Of a DNA stretch of 48,005 nt, positions 8,868-16,957 are shown piece by piece. Source of the DNA: Firmicutes bacterium UBA2058. GTDB lineage: Bacteria; Bacillota; Clostridia; Tissierellales; Sedimentibacteraceae. Numbering within the stretch: the stretch's first letter is position 1; each line of letters opens with the position of its first letter. The notes beneath the pieces are model-generated. The model saw only the letters and a program-made list of their open reading frames with translations, was not told the origin of the DNA and searched no databases. Location of the stretch: assembly GCA_002332905.1 (NCBI GenBank), contig DDAM01000027.1, forward strand, positions 1 to 48,005. Direction: 5' to 3'. The position numbers and the translations under genes are program-made.

Positions 8868-8986
8868 TTATAGTGAAAATTCTATAACAATGCTTTGTTC
8901 ATCTAGCTTTCCTTCAATCACTTTAGATTAAATAAATTATGGTATAGTTCTTTATCTTTATCAGTTGCAACTCTTAAATTAATCAT
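8868..8986 (-). pseudogene. Internally deleted GNAT remnant
   Basis: A proper start (AAAGGATAGAATATA then ATG at 8986) begins MINLRVATDKDKELYHNLF, a typical GNAT N-terminus. It hits TGA after 22 codons (8918-8920). From the overlapping base a second frame continues GKLDEQSIVIEFSL to TAA at 8868-8870, resembling a GNAT C-terminal strand. The roughly 100 residues between, including the CoA loop, are missing. It is best read as one gene reduced by an internal deletion that also shifted frame. Confidence 0.6.
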
Positions 8987-9046
8987 TATATTCTATCCTT
9001 TTTATAATGTCTTTCTTTTTTTAAATATCTAATAATGCCCTGAAAT

Positions 9047-9490
9047 TTATTTCCCCATAACAATTAAACCACCTAACGTTCCAAAGCCATTATGTATATA
9101 AAATTTTTCAGAAGGATAATCTTTTTCTGTTAATAAAAGTATACCGTTCATCCCTAATTGCTTAATATTTTTTTCTATTTCTTTTATGAAGCTACTTCCA
9201 ATTCCTTTTCCTTGCAATTCATAACTAACGCATAATTCATCAATATAGTATTCCATACCTTTTATCCATGGTTTTTTCATACCAATGCTTAATGCTACAA
9301 TTTTTTCATCTAAAATTCCGACATACCCACAAAAATAATTGTTCTCAAAATGGTTTTTAAAGAAATTTTCTACCTGATTTCTTGATTCATATACGTCGTA
9401 CCACGGCTCTTTAGTAAAAGTGTTAATATATAAATCCACACACTCATCAAGCATATTACTTTCCATTTTTACAACCTTAAGGTTTTCCAT
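9047..9490 (-). CDS. GNAT acetyltransferase
   Basis: 147 aa from the ATG at 9490, which follows AAAGAGAG; an ATG six codons earlier has no ribosome site. Visible are VDLYINTFTKEPWYDVYE, then MEYYIDELCVSYELQGKGIG (loop 92-98) and LLLTEKDYPSEKFYIHNGF. The FTKEPW and YIDELCV strands are shared with aminoglycoside 6'-N-acetyltransferase-like proteins of Firmicutes, so a drug-modifying role is possible but not shown. Confidence 0.83.
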   Translation of the reverse strand: MENLKVVKMESNMLDECVDLYINTFTKEPWYDVYESRNQVENFFKNHFENNYFCGYVGILDEKIVALSIGMKKPWIKGMEYYIDELCVSYELQGKGIGSSFIKEIEKNIKQLGMNGILLLTEKDYPSEKFYIHNGFGTLGGLIVMGK

Positions 9491-9556
9491 TTTATTTCTC
9501 TCTTTCATATTATATAAATTTATTATTCTATACCCCCCAATTTCAGGAGTTTTATA

Positions 9557-9703
9557 TTAATAATGCCCTATTATTGGTTTATCCTTTGTCTTATGCTTAC
9601 GATTAGGGTCGTATTTTTGCCAATATACTCTTTTTTCATTATATCTACTTCTGCCTTCTTTTTCTTCAGCTGGATGCCCGATATAAACTATGGATAAACT
9701 CCT
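9557..9703 (-). pseudogene. C-terminal remnant of a nitroreductase-family gene
   Basis: A minus-strand frame of about 48 codons with no start reads SIVYIGHPAEEKEGRSRYNE, then KRVYWQKYDPNR, and ends at TAA (9557-9559). The IGHPAEEK...RYxExxVxWxKY pattern is the well-known C-terminus of small flavin nitroreductases, where it closes the FMN pocket. The rest of the gene (about 130 residues) is gone. The fragment abuts the stop region of the methyltransferase at 9715, so a deletion junction is likely near 9704-9714. Confidence 0.68.
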
Positions 9704-9714
9704 TTTTAGTTATT

Positions 9715-10551
9715 TTATATCTCTTTTCTAGCAACAACACATAAGGTTTTGCTGTTATTAATGTATTTTTCACCAATTATGTTACTATAAAATTCAACAT
9801 TCCAGTTACCAGCTGCTTTAAGTTCAGATAATAACTCATCACAAGTAAACATATGTTCCCATATGTTGTAGCATTTAACTTCATCATCAGTTAGTACAAT
9901 TGATTGATTTAAAATTGTATTGCTTTCATATTTGTAAAAAGCTTCTAAACATCCATATGGCTTTTCACACCAGAATCCTCCATTACTAAAGTAATTCCAA
10001 TTTTTACATTCCTTTTTGCCTTCATGCTCAAAAGGTGTGAATACATCTAAAATTAAAACTCCATCATGTTTTAACATTGAATATATTTTTTTAAGCAATA
10101 ATTGACGATTAATATCTGAAAGCACTCCAAAATCACAATAAATTAAAGTTATCAAATCAAATTTTTCTTCCAAATCAAGCTCTAAATAGTCTTGACAAAT
10201 ATATGTAATATCTAAATTTTCTTTTTTTGCACTTTCTATAGCATAATTTATAGATCTTTCAGAAAAATCAACTCCTGTAACATCATATCCTTTATGTTTG
10301 AATAATTCTGCATATATGCCAGGTCCACATCCAAGGTCTAGTAACTTATTTTTTTGTGACGGTGGAGCAATGGTACTAATCCATTCAACTGAATTTATAA
10401 CAAAATCATATTTCCTAGTTGCGGCTTCCCATTCTTTATTTAAATGAGCTTCAAGCATACCTTTAGAAATATGCTCATCATTCCAAAATTTATTTGATGA
10501 TGGCTCATACAATTGCGGTTTTTGCATGAATTTTAATAATTGTCTGTTCAA
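9715..10551 (-). CDS. Class I SAM-dependent methyltransferase
   Basis: 278 aa starting with TTG at 10551, supported by AAGGAG 9 bases upstream. Motif I LLDLGCGPGIYAELF (about 68-82), then VTGVDFSERSINYAIESA, then FDLITLIYCDFGVLSD (motif IV region) and KHDGVLILDVFTPFEHE. The long C-terminal part with EAFYKYESNTILNQ and NIWEHMFTCDELLSELKAAG is typical of the class that methylates small amines or antibiotics, but no specific acceptor can be assigned. It follows the preceding GNAT gene by 35 bases. Confidence 0.86.
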   Translation of the reverse strand: MNRQLLKFMQKPQLYEPSSNKFWNDEHISKGMLEAHLNKEWEAATRKYDFVINSVEWISTIAPPSQKNKLLDLGCGPGIYAELFKHKGYDVTGVDFSERSINYAIESAKKENLDITYICQDYLELDLEEKFDLITLIYCDFGVLSDINRQLLLKKIYSMLKHDGVLILDVFTPFEHEGKKECKNWNYFSNGGFWCEKPYGCLEAFYKYESNTILNQSIVLTDDEVKCYNIWEHMFTCDELLSELKAAGNWNVEFYSNIIGEKYINNSKTLCVVARKEI

Positions 10552-10586
10552 AACTGATATCTCCTTGACTTATTTATATTAACTAT

Positions 10587-11075
10587 TTATCCTTCTAAAC
10601 GTACTAAAATATAATTATGATCGTTTGTTTTACCTATATATGTAAATCCAAACGATTTATAAAATTCTAATGCTTTTTTGTTTTTTTCATGACACTCCAG
10701 TGTTACTACTGTCTTATCTCCTAAAGGATATTCTTTTACTTTTTCCAGTGCAAGACTTAATGCTCGTCTGCCAATTCCACAATTCTGATAATATTCATCA
10801 ATTAAGAAGCCAACTACTCTATAAACATATTCATATTTTCTAAGTATTTCTGGTTCATAATCAGCAACAGGTGCTTGACCAATTAAAATAAGTCCTACAG
10901 GTACGTCATTGTAGTAAATAGCATTAGCAAAGCCAGGGTAACCTTCGTTGATACCGGCATAAGCCATTGCAATTGTATCAGCAGGTTTTAAAACAAATTT
11001 TCTCTGACTAAATTTTATTTTGAGTTTTATAACTCTATTAACATTTTCAAATGTAATATCTCGTAGCTCAATCAT
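10587..11075 (-). CDS. GNAT acetyltransferase, BltD/SpeG-like
   Basis: 162 aa; the BltD/streptothricin-acetyltransferase-like pattern starts IELRDITFENVNRVIKL and shows FANAIYYNDVPVGLILIG, the loop YQNCGIG at 96-102, and LECHEKNKKALEFYKSFGF. An insertion of about 15 residues (PVADYEPEILRKYEYV) separates strands 3 and 4 relative to the 146-aa members in this window. GGGG precedes the ATG. Spermidine-like polyamines are the best guess for an acceptor. Confidence 0.84.
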   Translation of the reverse strand: MIELRDITFENVNRVIKLKIKFSQRKFVLKPADTIAMAYAGINEGYPGFANAIYYNDVPVGLILIGQAPVADYEPEILRKYEYVYRVVGFLIDEYYQNCGIGRRALSLALEKVKEYPLGDKTVVTLECHEKNKKALEFYKSFGFTYIGKTNDHNYILVRLEG

Positions 11076-11103
11076 AATTTACCCCACATATTTCATATAA
11101 AAA

Positions 11104-12081
11104 TCAATCATCAATTTCAAGCATAGGCGGAAATGTAAATATACCTAAATTTTCGATGTTCGACTTTGCTTCATGAAAGTATTGAGCTATCAGCTTGTCA
11201 TTTCTATCAATTACTTTCATCATAAAGGCATCGCTAGTTCTTATTTTTTCTTCTATCTTCAAATTCTCATTATTTTTAAGCATTTTTGATGTATTTTTTA
11301 AAGATAGTGATAATATAACATCACCTTTAGGACTTTTGAGATTTTCCTTCATTATGTATGCAATTAATTTTTCAGCGTTATCTTCTGTTGATAAAAGTTC
11401 TTTTATTTCTAGCGGATATGTATTTCTATATCTGATATAGCCTAATAAAGTATTATCTTTATATATCATAGATGAGCGATAAATCAATGAATGATTAAAC
11501 CACTGGCTGATAGTGTCACCCGGATATAAGGCTAATCTGTCATCCCCATGAACGCTTTGCCAATGCTTTATTATCCATTTTAAGTCTGAGTTTTTAATTG
11601 ATCTTTCTGTTATACCATTTGTGTTTATATTTTCTGCATTTATGGAAATATTCACGCCAGATACTGCGAACATTTTATTTTCATAGCCAAATTTAGGATA
11701 ATAGTTCACATGTCCACATAATAATGATATTGATACACCCTTGCTTTGAAGCCTCTTATGACCCTCTTCGATTAACATTCCGCCGATGCCTTGTTTTTGA
11801 AGCTTAGTATCAACACATATTGGTGCTAAAAATGCACCCATTCTTTTTTCCTTCATCACAACAAGTGGAAATATCGAAAACAAAGCGTGTCCTACTATAT
11901 TTCCATCAAGTTCAGCCACAATTGACAACTCTTTATCATAATATTGACTATGACGTAAAGCAGATACTATAAGTGGTTCTGCTTTATAGTTACCAGCATG
12001 CCATTCATTAAATGCATTATAATTTAAGTTTGATATTTCATTGTAGTCTTCAGGTTTTTCACTTCTTATTATAATATTCAT
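11104..12081 (-). CDS. GNAT acetyltransferase, YhbS/Eis-like, two-domain
   Basis: 325 aa from the ATG at 12081 (GGAGG five bases upstream); the GTG at 12105 has no ribosome site and would place that site inside the gene. The N-terminal domain (about 1-150) carries FLAPICVDTKLQKQGIG (loop 94-100) and LLCGHVNYYPKFGYE, the YhbS-type pattern. The remaining 170 residues form a second, non-canonical GNAT-like half (HWQSVHGDDRLALYPGDT). A 10-bp stem palindrome lies 42-63 bases upstream. Confidence 0.82.
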   Translation of the reverse strand: MNIIIRSEKPEDYNEISNLNYNAFNEWHAGNYKAEPLIVSALRHSQYYDKELSIVAELDGNIVGHALFSIFPLVVMKEKRMGAFLAPICVDTKLQKQGIGGMLIEEGHKRLQSKGVSISLLCGHVNYYPKFGYENKMFAVSGVNISINAENINTNGITERSIKNSDLKWIIKHWQSVHGDDRLALYPGDTISQWFNHSLIYRSSMIYKDNTLLGYIRYRNTYPLEIKELLSTEDNAEKLIAYIMKENLKSPKGDVILSLSLKNTSKMLKNNENLKIEEKIRTSDAFMMKVIDRNDKLIAQYFHEAKSNIENLGIFTFPPMLEIDD

Positions 12082-12122
12082 ATTGCCTCCATTATTCCGT
12101 TTCACGGCGTCACAAAAATTTT

Positions 12123-12144
12123 AGAGTGAAATTCATTTCACTCT
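12123..12144 (-). terminator. Perfect short hairpin between GNAT genes
   Basis: AGAGTGAAAT and ATTTCACTCT form a 10-bp stem with a 2-base centre. On the minus strand it is followed by AAAATTTTTG, a weak T-run. It lies after the stop of the 12193 gene and before the start of the 11104 gene, so it may be an intrinsic terminator or processing hairpin. It is flanked by AAGAGTGCTTTTCTTCACAC, which resembles the hairpin at 37283. Confidence 0.5.
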
Positions 12145-12192
12145 GTAAGAGTGCTTTTCTTCACACTTATCAACCTCTTTTTTTATAAAAAT

Positions 12193-13089
12193 TTAACAGT
12201 TATATGTATTCTCACTATAAAACGCACTTACTTCAAATCCGTTTTTCAGATATAGCTTTTGTGCTTTAGTATTTACAGCATATACATATAAATAGGTGTC
12301 ATTATATTCTTTGTTTATAAAAATATCCTTTAAGCAATGATTAAGTATTATAGTTCCATAACCTTTACCCTTATATTCTGATAAAACTGCAATATTGCTT
12401 ATGTATTCTCCGTCTAATACATATAGTCCTATTAAACAATTATCCTTCCACAAAGCACCAAAATTGTTTTTTTCATCTGCTTTTTTCAGCCATAATACTG
12501 TATTTTCGCCTAATTCGCTTTTTTCATTGCATATTTGATCTTGCTCTCTGAAAGAGTCCTCTAATAGACTTAAATAATCTTGAGAACATCTATCTTCATA
12601 TTTTTTAAATACCAAGCAATCATCAAGTTTAAAATCAGAAAGTTCGTGGATTTTCTGAACTGTTTTATTCATGCTATATTCAAATCCAAGGGAATCCTGT
12701 ATAAAGCCATAATTTCTAAAATAATTTATAATTGTAGTATTGTAAGCATTTAAATTCAAAAATAAATCTTTATTGCCTTTCATTTCAATAATTGATTTAA
12801 TCTTATCATGCATATATCTAATGGTGTTGTAGTTATTAATATCTTTTTCAAATGAGATTTGTAAAGAATAGTAATCTTCTCCTTCTATAACTGTCATAAT
12901 TCCTCTATTATCCTTATCATCATACATTAAACACTCTTTTAAAAATTGTCCTTCATAGGCTTGCTCAAAAATTTTTCTAGCAGAACGGTTAATTTTTCTC
13001 ACCATATATATAGCAAGACTTTTTTCTTGCCTTGTTAAGTTAGATGTTTCGCAACTAATCCAATTGTTGTTATTCACTTTATTATACAT
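12193..13089 (-). CDS. GNAT acetyltransferase, double-domain
   Basis: 298 aa. The C-terminal half has a complete GNAT core: YISNIAVLSEYKGKGYG (loop 239-245) and VYAVNTKAQKLYLKNGFEVSAF. The N-terminal 140 residues (SLQISFEKDINNYNTIRY...NYFRNYGFIQDSLGFEY) look like a GNAT fold without a CoA loop. The ATG at 13089 abuts AAAGGAG with almost no spacer, so a GTG at 13077 may be the true start. Three other double-domain genes of similar size are in the array. Confidence 0.82.
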   Translation of the reverse strand: MYNKVNNNNWISCETSNLTRQEKSLAIYMVRKINRSARKIFEQAYEGQFLKECLMYDDKDNRGIMTVIEGEDYYSLQISFEKDINNYNTIRYMHDKIKSIIEMKGNKDLFLNLNAYNTTIINYFRNYGFIQDSLGFEYSMNKTVQKIHELSDFKLDDCLVFKKYEDRCSQDYLSLLEDSFREQDQICNEKSELGENTVLWLKKADEKNNFGALWKDNCLIGLYVLDGEYISNIAVLSEYKGKGYGTIILNHCLKDIFINKEYNDTYLYVYAVNTKAQKLYLKNGFEVSAFYSENTYNC

Positions 13090-13110
13090 CTCCTTTAATG
13101 TGTTAGCTTT

Positions 13111-13959
13111 TTAGTATACATAAGTTATCAAATTATCCACAGTTTCAAATCCTACTTTAGTATATAGGTTTATAGCACTGTCATTTACTACATTTACCCA
13201 TAGCTGCAAATTAGTTATACCCTCTTGTTTAATTGTATTTAGTGCCGTGCATAAAAGCTGTTCGCCATAGCCTCTACCTCTATAGCTTGAATTTACACCT
13301 ATAAATTCTATATCCCCTTCACTAAACTTTAGATTCATTGATATAAAAACGTATCCTACTAATTTGTCATCTTCCTTAGCAACAAATATCATATGTTCAT
13401 CATCCAGCATGTCTATTATTTGCTTGCCGTTATAATAAGCATTGGGAAATGTTATTTCATGAAGGTTTGAAAATTCAATATAATCACATTCCACTATCTT
13501 TGAAATATTATCATACAGTTGGATTTTAACATTACTTAAATCTAGTTCCATAGTTTTTCCTTCGCAAATAGCTTTAAATCCTCTGTCTAAGGCAAATTCT
13601 CTTGCATTTAGATTTTCTGTATTGCAATGAATATTATATTTGCATCTATCGCTACCAACTGAATTAATCACGTTATCCCATAGCAAATTCAAAGCCTGTA
13701 CGTTATTTTCTTGTATAAAGGGTCCCCAAATTTCCACTGTGTCGTCATATTTTTCGTATCCAATGACTCCAATTAGCTTATCTTCATCACAAAACATAAA
13801 AAACTGGTTGCCATCTTCTATCAGCTCCGCTACAGTGTTATATATTTCCACCTTATTTTTTCCACAATAGCCTATATGATGTTTTGGACAGTTATTTAAT
13901 TCATACATGAATTCAACTATTTTATCTATTTTGTCATTATCTATTTTTATTACGTTCAT
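13111..13959 (-). CDS. GNAT acetyltransferase, double-domain
   Basis: 282 aa from the ATG at 13959 (TTAGGAG 8 bases upstream; the upstream TTG is unlikely). The C-terminal domain is GDIEFIGVNSSYRGRGYG (loop 226-232) with LWVNVVNDSAINLYTKVGF. The N-terminal half contains FFMFCDEDKLIGVIGYEKYDDTVEIWGPF, a GNAT-like sheet, and lacks the loop. Organisation matches the mycothiol-synthase-type arrangement, though mycothiol itself is not expected in Clostridia. It lies 21 bases ahead of the 12193 gene. Confidence 0.83.
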   Translation of the reverse strand: MNVIKIDNDKIDKIVEFMYELNNCPKHHIGYCGKNKVEIYNTVAELIEDGNQFFMFCDEDKLIGVIGYEKYDDTVEIWGPFIQENNVQALNLLWDNVINSVGSDRCKYNIHCNTENLNAREFALDRGFKAICEGKTMELDLSNVKIQLYDNISKIVECDYIEFSNLHEITFPNAYYNGKQIIDMLDDEHMIFVAKEDDKLVGYVFISMNLKFSEGDIEFIGVNSSYRGRGYGEQLLCTALNTIKQEGITNLQLWVNVVNDSAINLYTKVGFETVDNLITYVY

Positions 13960-13994
13960 ATTTATGTCTCCTAACTTATACAAAATAACTCTTT

Positions 13995-14222
13995 CTATTT
14001 ATTCTGCTTCTTAATACTTATTTCATAATACTTCATAGCATCTTCATATACTCTGTTTACATTTTTTTGCTTTGCAATTCTGCCTTTTTCATTTTTTCTT
14101 TTTCTCATTTCTCTGGCAATAATACTTTTATTTAAATTACCATTTGCTACCTCATGGTGCGATGCACCATGTTCGACTGCTTGTAACGCCGCATCTAATT
14201 CAGATTTTTTATATTTTTTCAT
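13995..14222 (-). CDS. Small basic protein of unknown function
   Basis: 75 aa, strongly charged and rich in Lys and Arg (KKSELDAALQAVEHGASHHE at the start, MRKRKNEKGRIAK in the middle). It looks helical and could bind nucleic acid; ALQAVEHGASHHEVA resembles the first helices of a transposase-type helix-turn-helix, but I do not recognise a family. The ribosome site is weak (AAGGA, 15 bases from the ATG). A decayed second copy of its middle lies at 16893-16957, so the gene was once duplicated together with neighbours. Confidence 0.55.
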   Translation of the reverse strand: MKKYKKSELDAALQAVEHGASHHEVANGNLNKSIIAREMRKRKNEKGRIAKQKNVNRVYEDAMKYYEISIKKQNK

Positions 14223-14280
14223 ATAATAAATTATATTCCTTATAATTTTTTAATTGTACACACATGCTTCTAATAATATT

Positions 14281-14325
14281 AGAATAATTTTATTAATAAT
14301 ATTAAGAATAATTTTATTAATAATA
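14281..14325. repeat. Two-copy 24-bp-period direct repeat
   Basis: AGAATAATTTTATTAATAAT occurs at 14281 and again at 14305, a period of 24. The second copy contains the stop codon of the Eis-like gene, so the repeat arose by duplicating that 3' end. Pure AT content makes slippage the simplest cause. Confidence 0.8.
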
Positions 14326-15522
14326 GTATGGATTATTTATAAATTGTCTTGGAAACCAATCATTTAAAATTTTCTCTACATCAGTATCGATTAAATTAAT
14401 CCATTTTTTAAATTTAAGCTCTTCAACAGAATATACACCATATAATAGTGCCGTTAAACCTCTAATATCTATTCTAAATTGTGGTATGATATTGTTACAT
14501 TTAGTCATTACTAGTTTATTAGAAACTGTCTTAAGTATATAGCTACCATTATTCCATTGACAATATTCGTCATATAGCTCTAAAAAAACTTTACCATTTT
14601 TATTTACAGGTATATCATTTATTGCATCAATAGCATCAATTATTCTAACCATCCAAGATTTATTATTCATTTTTATCTCAAATGGTCTAGATGAATCTGC
14701 CAACCATGTATAAAAATTTGTACCAAATGGTATCCTCATTTCTATATGAGAAAATTGATCCTTATGCTTTGCAAAATATCTAAATAACATAAATCTACTC
14801 TCTATATCTTTCCAAAACATTTCAAGAACTAAAAGCTTTCCATTTTCACCATAACCAACTTTTAGGTATTTTGCAGATGCTACAATTTCGTTATCTTTTT
14901 TTATGAATGCTACAATTACATCCTCATGGTCATCTTTCCAATATTCAGAAGACATTTTGTCTAAAAATACAAGTCCATGGTGTTTAGACAAGTCAAGATT
15001 ATATTTAAATTCTTCATATTCTTTTTGGACATCAACTGCTCTTAGTCTTTCTTCCTTCCAATTACTGTCTATATCAGATATATTGCTTAAATAGTTTGAA
15101 AATGCATCAAATGAAACCTTAACTAGCATATTATCATCTGTACCAACATATCCAAATTCACTATAGAAACTCTCTTTAAACGGATGTAACATACTTACTG
15201 ATTGCTTCTTATCTTTCATATTGATAAAAGCTGCTTTTGTCAGTTCTTTTACATATCCACACATGCGATACTCTGGAAGAGTAGCTACATGAGAAATTCC
15301 TCCCATGTTTTTTACAACACCTCTAACCAGTTGCCTGAATGTATAATTTCTAATCATTGAGACTAGCTTTTCATCTTCAAACATACCCAATATTTCATCA
15401 GGTGTATAAAATCCTAAGGAATTTATTGAAGGAGTACTATCTGTCCATTGTCGTCCCGTACAATATGTATGTATCTTGTATACTTGTTCTAAATCATTAT
15501 CTTCTATTTTTCTAATATTCAA
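14317..15522 (-). CDS. Eis-like GNAT acetyltransferase
   Basis: 401 aa, the length of Eis-family enzymes (Eis of Mycobacterium is about 400). Three parts are visible: an N-terminal GNAT domain (GGISHVATLPEYRMCGYV, loop near 85-91, here with Cys-Gly-Tyr instead of RxGxG/A), a central second GNAT-like domain from about 150 to 290, and an SCP2-like C-terminal domain from about 290. In Eis the C-terminal carboxylate acts as the base; here the chain ends in Tyr-Tyr-Tyr. Eis enzymes acetylate several amines of aminoglycosides and peptides. The start is TTG with AAGGAG well placed. Confidence 0.86.
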   Translation of the reverse strand: MNIRKIEDNDLEQVYKIHTYCTGRQWTDSTPSINSLGFYTPDEILGMFEDEKLVSMIRNYTFRQLVRGVVKNMGGISHVATLPEYRMCGYVKELTKAAFINMKDKKQSVSMLHPFKESFYSEFGYVGTDDNMLVKVSFDAFSNYLSNISDIDSNWKEERLRAVDVQKEYEEFKYNLDLSKHHGLVFLDKMSSEYWKDDHEDVIVAFIKKDNEIVASAKYLKVGYGENGKLLVLEMFWKDIESRFMLFRYFAKHKDQFSHIEMRIPFGTNFYTWLADSSRPFEIKMNNKSWMVRIIDAIDAINDIPVNKNGKVFLELYDEYCQWNNGSYILKTVSNKLVMTKCNNIIPQFRIDIRGLTALLYGVYSVEELKFKKWINLIDTDVEKILNDWFPRQFINNPYYY

Positions 15523-15537
15523 ATCTTTCTCCTTAAT

Positions 15538-16245
15538 TTATTGATGTTCAGCATAATATGATACCCATGTTGGCATAAAACCTGCATTAAGTGCCACTTT
15601 AGTTGATGCTATATTGCCACTCCATGTTGTGTAATATGATATTTTACCACGTTTTTCAATTTCCTCTGCTATTTCTTTTACAAGATATGTAGCAAGTCCG
15701 CTTTTCCTGTAGTTCGGTAATACGTCTATACCAATTTGCCACAGGTTATTCATATAGTCATCAGCCCCTGCTAATGCAACAAGTTCACCATCTTTATATG
15801 CACCATATGCTATTACATCACGCTCATAATTAAGTGCATTATCAAAGCCTTTATTCTCATAAAGTTTAGACATATCTTCTTTTTCAAACCACTTATATAA
15901 AAATTCATTTGGCTTTTTTACTTCTGATTGTGAGTTTATATATAAATACCTAACATTTTCGCCAGCAAGTGCATAACCAAATTCACGAAGCTTTTTTTCA
16001 ATCTGAAACAATATATCGCCATCCATAATGTTTTTTGCTTCTTCATTTTGCAGTTTATCCTTGCACCAATTATAAATATTTTCATCTGCACGAATAGCCG
16101 CATTACTTCCAAATGTTATCATTTCAAAAAAATTTTTATCAGATTTAATAATGACATTTTTTACACCACTAAAAATATCTTCTGAACATTTCCACTTATT
16201 CATCAACTGCTCTTTAGCAGCTATAATTTTTTCTGTTTTATTCAT
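15538..16245 (-). CDS. GNAT acetyltransferase with N-terminal domain (~250-aa type)
   Basis: 235 aa from the ATG at 16245, which has GGAGG five bases upstream; a longer frame exists but lacks a site. The C-terminal GNAT core shows NLWQIGIDVLPNYRKSGLA (loop 179-185) and YTTWSGNIASTKVALNAGF. The first 110 residues (SDKNFFEMITFGSNAAIRADENIYNWCKDKL) are a conserved extra domain seen also in the 25422 gene, so these two are paralogues placed 9 kb apart. Two hairpins lie just upstream of the ribosome site. Confidence 0.84.
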   Translation of the reverse strand: MNKTEKIIAAKEQLMNKWKCSEDIFSGVKNVIIKSDKNFFEMITFGSNAAIRADENIYNWCKDKLQNEEAKNIMDGDILFQIEKKLREFGYALAGENVRYLYINSQSEVKKPNEFLYKWFEKEDMSKLYENKGFDNALNYERDVIAYGAYKDGELVALAGADDYMNNLWQIGIDVLPNYRKSGLATYLVKEIAEEIEKRGKISYYTTWSGNIASTKVALNAGFMPTWVSYYAEHQ

Positions 16246-16281
16246 ACTTACCTCCATGCAATTATTTGCACACAACTCATT

Positions 16282-16302
16282 GACTTGGGCTTCGCTCAAG
16301 TC
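16282..16302 (-). promoter_or_regulatory. Triloop hairpin upstream of GNAT gene
   Basis: On the minus strand GACTTGAGC and GCCCAAGTC pair (one G-T) around a GAA loop. A second small hairpin (TGCAA, ATAA, TTGCA) follows, just before GGAGG. Both would sit in the 5' leader of the 15538 gene. No T-run follows, so a terminator is unlikely; the role is unknown. Confidence 0.45.
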
Positions 16303-16345
16303 TTTAGAAATTTGTGCATGGATTAATGATATTTTTTATTTCAAT

Positions 16346-16882
16346 TTATAGTTGAAGATAATATATATTATGTAGATATTCCTCTCCTCTAAAAACCTCT
16401 ATACTTGAACCGGATAACGCAAACCCCAATTTTTCTACAATTCTTATAGATTTCTGATTTTCTACTGAAATGCATGCACATACTTCAGTTACATCCATTT
16501 CAGTTTTTGCAAATTTAATTATTTCTTTCATAGCTTCTTGCATATATCCATTGTTCCAAAATTCTTCTTTAAGGTCACATCCTACTTCGACTTTGCCAAT
16601 TTTTTTATCCCAGCAATGAAAACCACAAGTACCCATTTTTTTATCATCAGATTTTCTAATTATTATCCATCTGTTTTGAATACGTGGCTCAGGTACCATA
16701 TAAAATTCTATGATTTCATCAGCTCCAGATATATCAGTTAAAGGCTCTGCATCATATAAATATTTATTTACTGTATCGTCTGAAAATTGGCTGAATATAA
16801 ATTCTCTATCCTCTGTGTCTATATTTTTAAGATATAATCTGTCTGTTTCTAAATTTTTAAAAAACAATTTATCACTCTCCAT
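16346..16882 (-). CDS. GNAT acetyltransferase, RimJ/RimL-like
   Basis: 178 aa; LETDRLYLKNIDTED at the N-terminus and WNNGYM at 109-114 with CACISVENQKSIRIVEKLGF mark the RimJ/RimL type. The loop residue after Gly is Tyr-Met rather than the common Tyr-Ala. The first ATG has no ribosome site, whereas a TTG five codons on (16867) has GGAG nine bases before it and may be the true start. It is separated from the next upstream gene by the decayed 75-aa gene copy. Confidence 0.82.
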   Translation of the reverse strand: MESDKLFFKNLETDRLYLKNIDTEDREFIFSQFSDDTVNKYLYDAEPLTDISGADEIIEFYMVPEPRIQNRWIIIRKSDDKKMGTCGFHCWDKKIGKVEVGCDLKEEFWNNGYMQEAMKEIIKFAKTEMDVTEVCACISVENQKSIRIVEKLGFALSGSSIEVFRGEEYLHNIYYLQL

Positions 16883-16892
16883 TATTTGGGGA

Positions 16893-16957
16893 TTGTTTTG
16901 CTATTTTGCCTTTTTCATTTTTTTCTAATTTCTCTGGCAATAATGTTTTATCTTTAT
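16893..16957 (-). pseudogene. Decayed copy of the 75-aa small gene
   Basis: The minus-strand sequence here aligns base by base with the middle of the 13995-14222 gene. Both share TTATTGCCAGAGAAAT, then an A-rich stretch, then GAAAAAGGC and GCAAA; the flanking TTTAAATT is also shared. A deletion of several bases breaks the frame and neither end of the gene is present. It shows that a segment containing this gene was duplicated and one copy lost. Confidence 0.65.

Noticed and set aside
14281..14325. CRISPR-like repeat
   Set aside because: Only two copies with a 3-base gap and no spacers; simple AT slippage duplication.
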